From Allobutyricicoccus pentlandensis (GTDB lineage Bacteria; Bacillota; Clostridia; Oscillospirales; QAMX01), in contig CAJFPH010000005.1 of the NCBI GenBank assembly GCA_904398645.1, forward strand, positions 1 through 14,000: a stretch of DNA of 14,000 nt. Direction: 5' to 3'. The notes under the pieces are model-generated. The model ran no database searches and had not been told where the DNA came from. It worked only from the letters and a program-made list of their open reading frames with translations. The position numbers and the translations under genes were made by a program. This document shows, in pieces, positions 1-6,329 of this stretch (position 1 is the stretch's first letter; every line of letters starts with the position of its first letter).

Positions 1-1
1 C

Positions 2-1339
2 ATTCGGAATCTTGACGCTTATGATCTCTCCCGCGTGGAGGCGTTTCGCAAACGTTTTATGACGGCCTGTGACGGCCATGCGACCGAACGCATTCTGAAT
101 ACCGTATTTGGTGAAGAGGTGCTTGCTGCGCACCGAAGAAAAGAGCCGCTTTACGGCGCTTTTCATACGGTTCCGCATGCACCGGCGCGCCGGGACGAAA
201 AACTGTCTGCGCATGTGCGTAACTGGTTTTTTGGCAGCTATCTCCCGCACGTCTATCGACGTCGCGCGAAACGCCCCGTAGACGAGACGGCGGTATTTCT
301 GCAGTACCGCGGCGCAAGCGAGCGTGAGGACTTTGCTCCACTGCGCCAGGCATTTTCCAACGTGCTGCCCGGCGTTTCCTGTAAAACGGTCCTACTCTCC
401 CGTAATATATCCGGAGGTCTTCGCTATTTACGCCGCTGCCGGGACGCCATACGTGAGGTGTCCTGCGCGCGTATTTTGGTAACGGCTGAGGATATGCCGG
501 CCGTCTCGGCGCTTGTACTGCGTCGTGAGACGGTGCATTTGCGTTTGCCCGCCAGAGTTTACCCGCTGCGGGAATTTGGACGCGCGACCCTTTCCTATAC
601 CGGCGGCTATAAACTTCCGTTTGATCATGCGCCTTATGAAAATGTGACGCTTGGTCCCGCGCCGGCTACGTGTTTTGTACCGCTTTTTTCGATCGCCTAT
701 GGGAAAGAAGCTCCTCCCCTTGGCTCTCCGCTTTTCGACCTGTTGCGGTCGGAAAGCTATAGGGAAGCATCCCGCGCAAAACTCTTGGAACTGTTTCCAC
801 AGGCGGAAGGAAAGCGTGTGATTCTCTATGCGCCGTCGTCCCGCCGGGATAAGAAAAAGAAAAAGGTAGCGCCGAAACGCCCGGATGTTCAATTGATGCT
901 TGAGTATCTTTCACGGGAATGGGTACTGGTTGCCTGTTATGAACCAAAGTGCGGCGGTCATGGGAAACTACCGCTATATTACAATGATTTTTACGCCGAC
1001 TTGACCGGAAAATTCCCGCTTGTAACGCTCATGGCGGCGGCTGACGTCTGCGTGACGGATTTTCGCGAAGAAGCATTTGCATTTGCTGCAACGGGCCGTC
1101 CGCTTCTGCCGTTTGCAGCAGATTTTGCAACCCGTATTCCGGCGCTTAATCTGCGCGATGGCTGGGACCGCGTTTTTTGGAGTTCCTTTACCGGCGATAC
1201 GGCCGGGCTCATTGAAGAAATCCGAAAAACGGAAAACGCCGAACCTCGGATGCTTACGGTGTTTGACTGCGCGGATTGTTCGCGCCGTACGGCGGAAGCT
1301 CTGCGGGATATCATTGCGAAAACGGGGTCGTCAATTTGA
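2..1339 (+). CDS. CDP-glycerol glycerophosphotransferase-like protein (TagB/TagF family), 5' partial
   Basis: The frame is open to the left edge, so the true start lies outside; the GTG at 35 has no ribosome binding site, and 11 more codons upstream read on naturally. About 445 residues are visible. The layout follows the teichoic acid glycerol/ribitol-phosphate polymerase family: a helical start, a first Rossmann-like half, a 'PLGSP.FD' link (about 710-740), then 'VILYAPSSRR' (about 820-845) and 'AAADVCVTDF' (about 1030-1065) in the C-terminal GT-B half. Its place directly ahead of TagGH exporter genes fits a role in building a teichoic-acid-like polymer on the cytoplasmic face of the membrane. 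Oddly, the usual W-H-A/G motif reads 'HLRLPARVYPLREFG', the usual R-x-H-P region reads 'ACYEPK', and the TDYSS motif reads 'TDFREEAF', so family-typical catalytic residues look replaced. Family membership is an inference from motif order; the exact activity is unknown. Confidence 0.6.
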   Translation: MRNLDAYDLSRVEAFRKRFMTACDGHATERILNTVFGEEVLAAHRRKEPLYGAFHTVPHAPARRDEKLSAHVRNWFFGSYLPHVYRRRAKRPVDETAVFLQYRGASEREDFAPLRQAFSNVLPGVSCKTVLLSRNISGGLRYLRRCRDAIREVSCARILVTAEDMPAVSALVLRRETVHLRLPARVYPLREFGRATLSYTGGYKLPFDHAPYENVTLGPAPATCFVPLFSIAYGKEAPPLGSPLFDLLRSESYREASRAKLLELFPQAEGKRVILYAPSSRRDKKKKKVAPKRPDVQLMLEYLSREWVLVACYEPKCGGHGKLPLYYNDFYADLTGKFPLVTLMAAADVCVTDFREEAFAFAATGRPLLPFAADFATRIPALNLRDGWDRVFWSSFTGDTAGLIEEIRKTENAEPRMLTVFDCADCSRRTAEALRDIIAKTGSSI

Positions 1340-2118
1340 AAAGGCTATTACGCGATTTAAAAAAATACCGGTGGTATTTGCTTTATTCCGCAAAGAGCGA
1401 GCTGCGCGCGGAGGTGGCTGGATCCTATCTCAACTGGCTTTGGTGGATCCTAGATCCACTGCTTTTTATGCTGGTTTATACGTTTGTGGTACGCATTGTT
1501 TTCACGGCAAAAGAACAATATTTTTCGGCGTTTGTACTTGTTGGACTTACGGTCTGGAACTTTTTTAACAAATCCGTGCAGGGAAGCGTTAACATCATTC
1601 GTAAAAATAAGAGCGTGGTCAGTAAGATATATTTGCCGAAGTATTTGCTGATACTAACGAATATGATGGTGCTTGCTTTTAAAATGGCCGTTTCCTTTGC
1701 ACTCATTTTTATCCTGATGTTGATTCTGCAGGTGCCGTTTACGCTGCATATTCTGCATGCGGTCCCCATTCTTTTGGTGCTTGTCACGGTAACGTTCGGC
1801 GTGTCTACGATCTTTATGCATTTCGGGGTATTCGTTCGCGATCTGTCCAACGTAACGGCGGTACTTTTACGTTTGGTTTTCTATATGACCGGCGTATTTT
1901 ACTCGATTCCGCTGCGCGTGCCGGAGCCTTATGGCGGACTTCTCCTGAATTTGAATCCGCTGGCATTTTTGACGGAGTCTTTGCGCGGCGCGCTGCTCTA
2001 TGGCACGGCGCCGGATTACCTGCTTTTGGGTGCCTGGTTCCTGATCGGGCTGGCGCTGACCGCGATTGGCATTACAACCATTTACCGCTACGAAAACAGT
2101 TATGCAAAGGTGATATGA
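1336..2118 (+). CDS. tagG: ABC-2 type teichoic acid/polysaccharide exporter permease (TagG/Wzm-like)
   Basis: This is the membrane half of a two-component ABC exporter that flips an undecaprenyl-linked surface polymer out of the cell. The 260-residue protein begins with a positively charged cytoplasmic helix, then the family-typical 'SELRAEVAGSYLNWLWWILDP' run (here from about residue 22) followed by roughly six hydrophobic segments. It ends with a short cytoplasmic tail (YRYENSYAKVI), as in TagG and Wzm. I chose the TTG at 1336 because it overlaps the upstream stop by four bases (TTGA) and gives the usual family N-terminus; the next in-frame ATG would remove the first membrane region. The Shine-Dalgarno is weak, which suggests translational coupling. 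The 3' end overlaps the ATPase gene by ATGA. Whether the substrate is teichoic acid or another glycan cannot be read from the permease; the neighbouring LCP and LicD genes favour a phosphodiester wall polymer. Confidence 0.88.
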   Translation: MKRLLRDLKKYRWYLLYSAKSELRAEVAGSYLNWLWWILDPLLFMLVYTFVVRIVFTAKEQYFSAFVLVGLTVWNFFNKSVQGSVNIIRKNKSVVSKIYLPKYLLILTNMMVLAFKMAVSFALIFILMLILQVPFTLHILHAVPILLVLVTVTFGVSTIFMHFGVFVRDLSNVTAVLLRLVFYMTGVFYSIPLRVPEPYGGLLLNLNPLAFLTESLRGALLYGTAPDYLLLGAWFLIGLALTAIGITTIYRYENSYAKVI

Positions 2119-2855
2119 TGGCACAGCCTACGATAACCGCGCGGGACGTGCGGATCGTTTACAAAACGCTTAAAAGCGTGACGATCCGCAACGCGCTGCT
2201 CTCTTTCCGGCCCGGGAAAATGGATACCTTTGAGGCGATCCATCCCATGAGTTTTGAAACACATGAAGGGGATGTGGTCGGGATCATCGGCAAAAATGGA
2301 AGCGGGAAATCCACGCTTTTGCGCGCGGTATCCGGTATTTTCTCGCCGGACAGCGGCGAAATTGAAACTTATGGCAATACCGTGTCGCTGATGGCGCTGG
2401 GCGTGGGGTTCCGTCCGGATTTGTCCGGGCGGGAGAACATTTTCCTCTCGGGGCTTTTGCTTGGGTTCCGGGAAAATCAAATCCGCGCAAAGCTTGATGA
2501 AATCATTGCTTTTTCCGAATTGGGCGATTTTATTGATATGCCCGTGCGTACGTACTCGAATGGGATGTTTTCCAAACTTGCCTTTTCCATTTCGGCAATT
2601 ATGGAACCGGATATCCTGCTCATTGACGAGGTACTCTCTGTCGGTGATGCAAAATTCAAAAAGAAGAGCTATCAGAAGATCCGGACATTGCTCAATGAGC
2701 GTGTCAAAACCGCGATGATAGTGTCGCACAATATGGATACGGTACGAACGCTTTGCAATCGCGTCATTTGGATTCATGACGGAAGCCTGATCGCTGACGG
2801 TGGCACAGACGAGGTGATTGCAGCCTATGAGGCGGATTCCCTAAAAAACGCTTAA
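2115..2855 (+). CDS. tagH: ABC transporter ATP-binding protein, teichoic acid/polysaccharide export (TagH/Wzt-like)
   Basis: This is the ATPase partner of the preceding permease and drives export of the surface polymer. In the 246-residue protein the Walker A motif GKNGSGKST lies at residues 59-67, the signature loop reads YSNGM (147-151) instead of LSGGQ, which is characteristic of the TagH/Wzt/RfbE branch, Walker B DILLIDE is at 166-172, and the H-loop histidine is about residue 205 (SHNMD). The N-terminal part (VYKTLKSVTIRN) matches the branch that carries an extra basic lead-in before the ATPase fold. There is no C-terminal carbohydrate-binding or SH3-type extension, so it resembles the short forms rather than B. 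subtilis TagH. Translation starts at ATG 2115, overlapping the tagG-like stop (ATGA), with an AAAGG site five bases upstream. Confidence 0.9.
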   Translation: MMAQPTITARDVRIVYKTLKSVTIRNALLSFRPGKMDTFEAIHPMSFETHEGDVVGIIGKNGSGKSTLLRAVSGIFSPDSGEIETYGNTVSLMALGVGFRPDLSGRENIFLSGLLLGFRENQIRAKLDEIIAFSELGDFIDMPVRTYSNGMFSKLAFSISAIMEPDILLIDEVLSVGDAKFKKKSYQKIRTLLNERVKTAMIVSHNMDTVRTLCNRVIWIHDGSLIADGGTDEVIAAYEADSLKNA

Positions 2856-2868
2856 GGACGGAACGTGA

Positions 2869-3723
2869 ATGGTAGACACGAATAAACTGAGGCAGTTGCA
2901 GCTTACAGAGCTCGACCTCCTGCGTGAGACGACGCGGATATGCGATGAACTGGGGCTTACATATTACCTCACCGGCGGTACCCTGCTTGGTGCCATCCGC
3001 CACCATGGCTTCATCCCGTGGGACGACGACATCGATATTGCCATGCCACGTGAGGATTATGAACGCCTGTTTACTGAGGGCGCAGGCCTTTTTCCAGAGC
3101 ATATGCGCCTGCGCAGCTTTAAGACTGACGAACATTTTAAGCGCTACTATGCTCATGTTGAGGACCGCCGCGTGCGTGTGACGCTACACTCCGCGCAAAA
3201 TACCAGACTGCAATATGCCTGGATCGATATATACCCGCTTGATGGACTGCCGGGAGGGTGGCTCCGCAGCCGGTTAAAGTTTTTTTCCATGCTTCCCAGA
3301 AGACTCCTCTATCACTATTCCTGCTTTTCCGATTATGTGAACTTACGCCGGCCGGACAGGCCGTTTTATCAGCGTGTGCTCATCGCGTTTGGAAAGGTTA
3401 CAGGCATCGGCAAGCAGTTGGATACACGACGCCAGCTTGAAAAAATCGACGATATGTTGACAAAAATGCGGAACAAAACGTCCAAGTGGTACGTTAATTT
3501 TATGGGACTTTATTTGTTCCGCGAGATTTATCCGAAAACGATTTACGGCGACGGCGCGTTTTATGAGTTTGAGGGAGGCTTATACCGAGGTCCGGCTGAC
3601 GCGCATACTTTCCTGAGCCGGATGTATGGCGATTATATGACGCCTCCGGCAGATGACCATAAAATGATACACATTATTGACGAAATTGAGACAAACGTCT
3701 CAGCTACGGGGAAAAAGGGTTGA
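2869..3723 (+). CDS. LicD family phosphotransferase
   Basis: LicD proteins are nucleotidyltransferase-fold enzymes that move phosphocholine or another phospho-substituent from a nucleotide-activated donor onto a teichoic acid or cell-surface glycan. The 284-residue protein shows the hallmark block near its N-terminus: GGTLLGAIRHHGFIPW at residues 36-51 followed by DDDID at 52-56, the metal-binding acidic cluster. A 'WIDIYPLDGLPG' stretch, also usual in the family, follows at about residues 118-129. It lacks a signal peptide or membrane span, so it should act in the cytoplasm before export. The start has a GGACGG-like site seven bases upstream, and it lies 13 bases after the ATPase gene and four bases before the LCP gene, within one operon. 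The sequence does not say whether choline, ribitol, glycerol or another group is transferred; no choline kinase or cytidylyltransferase is in view. Confidence 0.87.
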   Translation: MVDTNKLRQLQLTELDLLRETTRICDELGLTYYLTGGTLLGAIRHHGFIPWDDDIDIAMPREDYERLFTEGAGLFPEHMRLRSFKTDEHFKRYYAHVEDRRVRVTLHSAQNTRLQYAWIDIYPLDGLPGGWLRSRLKFFSMLPRRLLYHYSCFSDYVNLRRPDRPFYQRVLIAFGKVTGIGKQLDTRRQLEKIDDMLTKMRNKTSKWYVNFMGLYLFREIYPKTIYGDGAFYEFEGGLYRGPADAHTFLSRMYGDYMTPPADDHKMIHIIDEIETNVSATGKKG

Positions 3724-3727
3724 AAAC

Positions 3728-4984
3728 ATGAATAATCATCACGATAAACATAATGAAAACGAAGAGACACAAAATCTGGAAGAAAATCCGCCTGAAACGG
3801 CAAACGAAAAGAACAGGCAGAGTTTGGAGAGGGCGGACTCTGAGGTGCCGAAAGAAGAAACTGGAAATAAGATAAAAGGCGGAAAGCATCAAAAAAAATC
3901 AGCGGTCCGTAAGCCGTTGATGGTGATAGGAATTATTGTGGGTGTGCTTTTGGTACTGGCACTTGCAGGGTACCTTGTGGTACATTCGTATTTATCAAAA
4001 ATTAATTATGACGATGGCTCCGCACCTCCGGTTACCGGCGTTCCGCTGGAACCAGAGGAAGATGAGAGCGAAGAGCCGGACTCCCCACAACATGAGATTG
4101 ACGCTGCGGAGCAGAAAATTGATGAAAATCTGCAAAAAGAGATAGAGGCAAAGAAAAATACAAAAGATCTGACAAATATTCTCCTCATTGGCAGCGATAC
4201 GCGCTATGTGGGGCAGCCGGGCCGAAGCGACACCATGATGCTGCTTACAATCAACCGGGACGAGGAAACGGTTTCTCTGACTTCATTTATGCGGGATATG
4301 TATGTCTATGTACCGGACTATGGGAATACGCGTATTAATAATGCCTTTGCCCGCGGCGGCGCGCAGCTTTTGATCGATACCATTGAGGCCAATTTCAAAA
4401 TTGAAATTGATAACTATGCCGCAATTGACTTTTATTCCTTTGTTGACGCCATTGATGCAATTGGCGGCGTGACGGTGGATATCTCCTATGACGACTTTTA
4501 TGGCGTCAATCTTGCTATTGAGAAGTATAACGAGACGCTTGGACTTCCTTACGACGATGGTAAATTGACTACGTATGGAGAAATTAATCTGACCGGAAAG
4601 CAGGCGCTTGGCTATGCCCGCAACCGTCATTTCCCACGGGGAGATTTCGACCGTACGGAGCATCAGCGTATACTGATGTCTGCAATATTCGAAAAAGTAA
4701 AGGCGTCGGATCTGACACAGCTTGACGCATTGCTCGATGCGATTCTGCCGGGCATTACAACCGATATGACGGAGACACAGATCCTCTCCTGGATTGTTCT
4801 TGCCCCAACAATTCTTCAGTATGATTTTCAGACGTATCGGATTCCAATTGACGGTTCCTACCAGGGAGTTACCATTGGCGGCGCAAGTATGCTGAGTATT
4901 GATTTTGATAGTAATATCGCAGAGCTTCATCGGATTATTTATGGGGAAGACAGCGAGGAAGATTCCCTGGCAGAAGCCGGCTGA
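3728..4984 (+). CDS. LytR-CpsA-Psr (LCP) family cell-wall polymer ligase
   Basis: LCP proteins transfer undecaprenyl-linked teichoic acids or capsule onto peptidoglycan outside the membrane, so this is the last step of the pathway encoded by the operon. The 418-residue protein starts at ATG 3728, four bases after the licD stop, with an AAGGG site in the end of licD; longer starts inside licD have no such site. The order is a highly charged cytoplasmic tail (1-62), one membrane helix (about 63-88), an acidic proline/glutamate linker (about 95-140) and the LCP domain. The domain runs from 'NILLIGSD' (about 150-157) through GRSDTMM (R166, D168) and ARNR (298-300) to 'GDFDRTEHQR' with R309. These Arg/Asp residues bind the pyrophosphate-lipid and Mg2+. 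The usual second arginine of the DxxRxxRQ-like motif appears as histidine (EHQ). A strong terminator follows seven bases after the stop. Confidence 0.93.
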   Translation: MNNHHDKHNENEETQNLEENPPETANEKNRQSLERADSEVPKEETGNKIKGGKHQKKSAVRKPLMVIGIIVGVLLVLALAGYLVVHSYLSKINYDDGSAPPVTGVPLEPEEDESEEPDSPQHEIDAAEQKIDENLQKEIEAKKNTKDLTNILLIGSDTRYVGQPGRSDTMMLLTINRDEETVSLTSFMRDMYVYVPDYGNTRINNAFARGGAQLLIDTIEANFKIEIDNYAAIDFYSFVDAIDAIGGVTVDISYDDFYGVNLAIEKYNETLGLPYDDGKLTTYGEINLTGKQALGYARNRHFPRGDFDRTEHQRILMSAIFEKVKASDLTQLDALLDAILPGITTDMTETQILSWIVLAPTILQYDFQTYRIPIDGSYQGVTIGGASMLSIDFDSNIAELHRIIYGEDSEEDSLAEAG

Positions 4985-5020
4985 AAAAAGAGGAACCCCC
5001 GATCGGGGGTTCCTTTTTTG
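4985..5020. terminator. Palindromic bidirectional intrinsic terminator between the LCP gene and araC
   Basis: AGGAACCCCC (4991-5000) and GGGGGTTCCT (5005-5014) form a perfect 10-bp stem around a GATC loop that is itself self-complementary, so the DNA is a 24-bp perfect palindrome. A-rich sequence on the left and TTTTTT (5014-5019) on the right give a U-tract in both directions. It lies between convergent genes and should stop both the surface-polymer operon and the regulator transcript. Confidence 0.93.
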
Positions 5021-5059
5021 CCGTTTTTTCCTGGAAAGCCTATTTCGAAAAGCCGCCAA

Positions 5060-5983
5060 TTAAAACAGTTGCGCTGTATCGTCCAATTGATAAAAGTTGG
5101 TCAGCAGGGGATCAAACGAATCGCTGGGACGATCGTCTTTAGGCGAAAAGCCTTTTTCGCGGATATAGGCTTTATAAAAGGTAGAATAATCCTGAAAACC
5201 GGACATGTGTGCGGCATCCTTATTACTGACTCCGTTTTGAATCAGATAATAGGCGCGGCTTAAACGCTTACAGGTAATATAATTCCAGAGCGTAAAGCCT
5301 GTGCCACTCTTTATCATGCGATTTAACTGAGAACGGGAGACGTAAAACCGTGCGGCAAGTGCATCCGGTTCCAAATCATCGCTGCTTAAATGGGCGTTGA
5401 TATAGTCCAGGATCTCTACGGTGAGCGGGTCGCGCTCAAGCGGCGCAACATAGTTTTGAGGCTTATGTACACGCAAAATTTCAGAAAGCACTTCCTCCAG
5501 CGCACCCATTACGGCAATGCGGCGCATATAGACGTCGGTTGTCGTGGCAATATGGCTGCAGCAGGAACGGATCAAATCGTGGTTAATGTGTGCCGCTCCA
5601 ATCACATTTCCAATGCCAAGCGCACGATCCGTAAAAGGTTTGTACAGACGAAATTCGGGATCCGGGATGCAAAAGTAGTGAAGGCTGAACGAAGAGTCAA
5701 AACACTCGCAAGGGTATTCAAACGCAGTGACCGTATGCCCTTCGGACTCGCGGGCGATGAAAAGATCCCCCGGATTCAGCAGATAGCGCGATCCCTCTAC
5801 CCTGATTTCAAACCGTCCCTGCAAATTGTAAATAAAACTGTGGGCAATAATGAGCCGGCAGCGTTCCCGAAAACGTGAAGGACTGTTTTGAAAAGGTGCA
5901 GGATTGTTTGTGTATTTGGCGGGTTTATCGTAGTAGTCGTCCACAAAGAATGAAAACCGATCTTTATATCCATACTTATACAT
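5060..5983 (-). CDS. AraC family transcriptional regulator with N-terminal cupin-like sensor
   Basis: This 307-residue protein is a probable sugar-responsive activator of the divergent arabinofuranosidase gene and perhaps of the solute-binding protein gene. The N-terminal half (about 35-160) has the small beta-barrel pattern of AraC arm/cupin domains, including 'GSRYLLNPGDLFIARE'. The C-terminal part (about 200-285) carries two helix-turn-helix units, 'LAARFYVSRSQLNRMIK' and 'KDAAHMSGFQDYSTFYKAY', ending in the family's 'GFSPKD' motif. A 20-odd residue tail follows. The ATG (complement of 5981-5983) has an ideal AGGAGG site at 5990-5995. It is divergent from the GH51 gene across about 346 bases, the usual arrangement for a local regulator. 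The effector is not visible in the sequence; arabinose or an arabino-oligosaccharide is an inference from context. Confidence 0.92.
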   Translation of the reverse strand: MYKYGYKDRFSFFVDDYYDKPAKYTNNPAPFQNSPSRFRERCRLIIAHSFIYNLQGRFEIRVEGSRYLLNPGDLFIARESEGHTVTAFEYPCECFDSSFSLHYFCIPDPEFRLYKPFTDRALGIGNVIGAAHINHDLIRSCCSHIATTTDVYMRRIAVMGALEEVLSEILRVHKPQNYVAPLERDPLTVEILDYINAHLSSDDLEPDALAARFYVSRSQLNRMIKSGTGFTLWNYITCKRLSRAYYLIQNGVSNKDAAHMSGFQDYSTFYKAYIREKGFSPKDDRPSDSFDPLLTNFYQLDDTAQLF

Positions 5984-6018
5984 AAATTTATCCTCCTGGG
6001 AAAACTGTGAAAAAAACT

Positions 6019-6028
6019 ATATAATTAC
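6019..6028 (+). repeat. Candidate AraC operator half, copy 1 (ATATAATTAC)
   Basis: ATATAATTAC is followed by TATAA. It is an exact inverted match to 6156-6165, and its TAATTACTA core (6022-6030) reappears exactly at 8934-8942 in front of the solute-binding protein gene. It lies 36 bp upstream of the regulator's start codon, so it could mediate autoregulation. The A/T-rich background makes chance matches easier, so this is tentative. Confidence 0.35.
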
Positions 6029-6089
6029 TATAAAAAATATGATATTCTTGCTGATAAAAATAAAAAGATTGTGCCGAAATAAAGGATAA

Positions 6090-6120
6090 TTGCGCGATTT
6101 ATCCGCATTTATGTTATAAT
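6090..6120 (+). promoter_or_regulatory. Possible upstream promoter of the GH51 gene
   Basis: A perfect TATAAT -10 hexamer lies at 6115-6120, with TTGCGC at 6090-6095 as the best -35 match across a 19-bp spacer. The spacing is long and the leader would be about 200 bases, so it is weaker than the promoter at 6260-6288. It may be an activator-dependent second start or chance in AT-rich DNA. Confidence 0.3.
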
Positions 6121-6155
6121 AAAGATGAGAAAAATGATTAGCAATCTTATTTTAT

Positions 6156-6165
6156 GTAATTATAT
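6156..6165 (-). repeat. Candidate AraC operator half, copy 2 (inverted)
   Basis: GTAATTATAT is the exact reverse complement of copy 1; read on the - strand it continues as ATATAATTACATAAA. The site is centred about 135 bp upstream of the predicted GH51 transcription start, which is far for direct activation but compatible with looping between the two inverted copies. Confidence 0.3.
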
Positions 6166-6259
6166 CCTAAAATAATGTAGTTGTAAATACCCAATATTCA
6201 TTGTTTGTCACATATTTTCCGCGCAAAGTTGAATATCAGATCAACCTGTTCTCCATGGT

Positions 6260-6288
6260 TTGAATTATGTATCTATTCTCCGTATAAT
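6260..6288 (+). promoter_or_regulatory. Sigma-A-type promoter of the GH51 arabinofuranosidase gene
   Basis: TTGAAT (6260-6265) and TATAAT (6283-6288) are separated by exactly 17 bp. Transcription would start near 6295, giving a leader of about 35 bases with an AAAGGAGA ribosome binding site at 6316-6323. Confidence 0.75.
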
Positions 6289-6329
6289 GAACATATCGTT
6301 CCCTGTTTTAGTTGGAAAGGAGATACAAA

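Larger units (their letters stand above)
5984..6329. promoter_or_regulatory. Divergent AT-rich control region between araC-type regulator and GH51 gene
   Basis: This is a 346-bp gene-free stretch, markedly more AT-rich than the flanking genes. It contains one strong and one weaker sigma-A-like promoter on the + strand and two inverted copies of an ATATAATTAC motif 127 bp apart (listed separately). I could not find a convincing araC promoter on the - strand; TATAGT-like hexamers near 6020-6035 are the only candidates and have no good -35 box. Confidence 0.6.

Noticed and set aside
2100..2777. 225-codon open frame on the - strand opposite the TagH-like gene
   Set aside because: The + strand frame has all ABC ATPase motifs; the reverse frame is a composition artefact.
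4283..5059. 258-codon open frame on the - strand
   Set aside because: It covers the 3' half of the LCP gene and reads through the terminator; the LCP frame has clear motifs and the right start, so this is a shadow frame.
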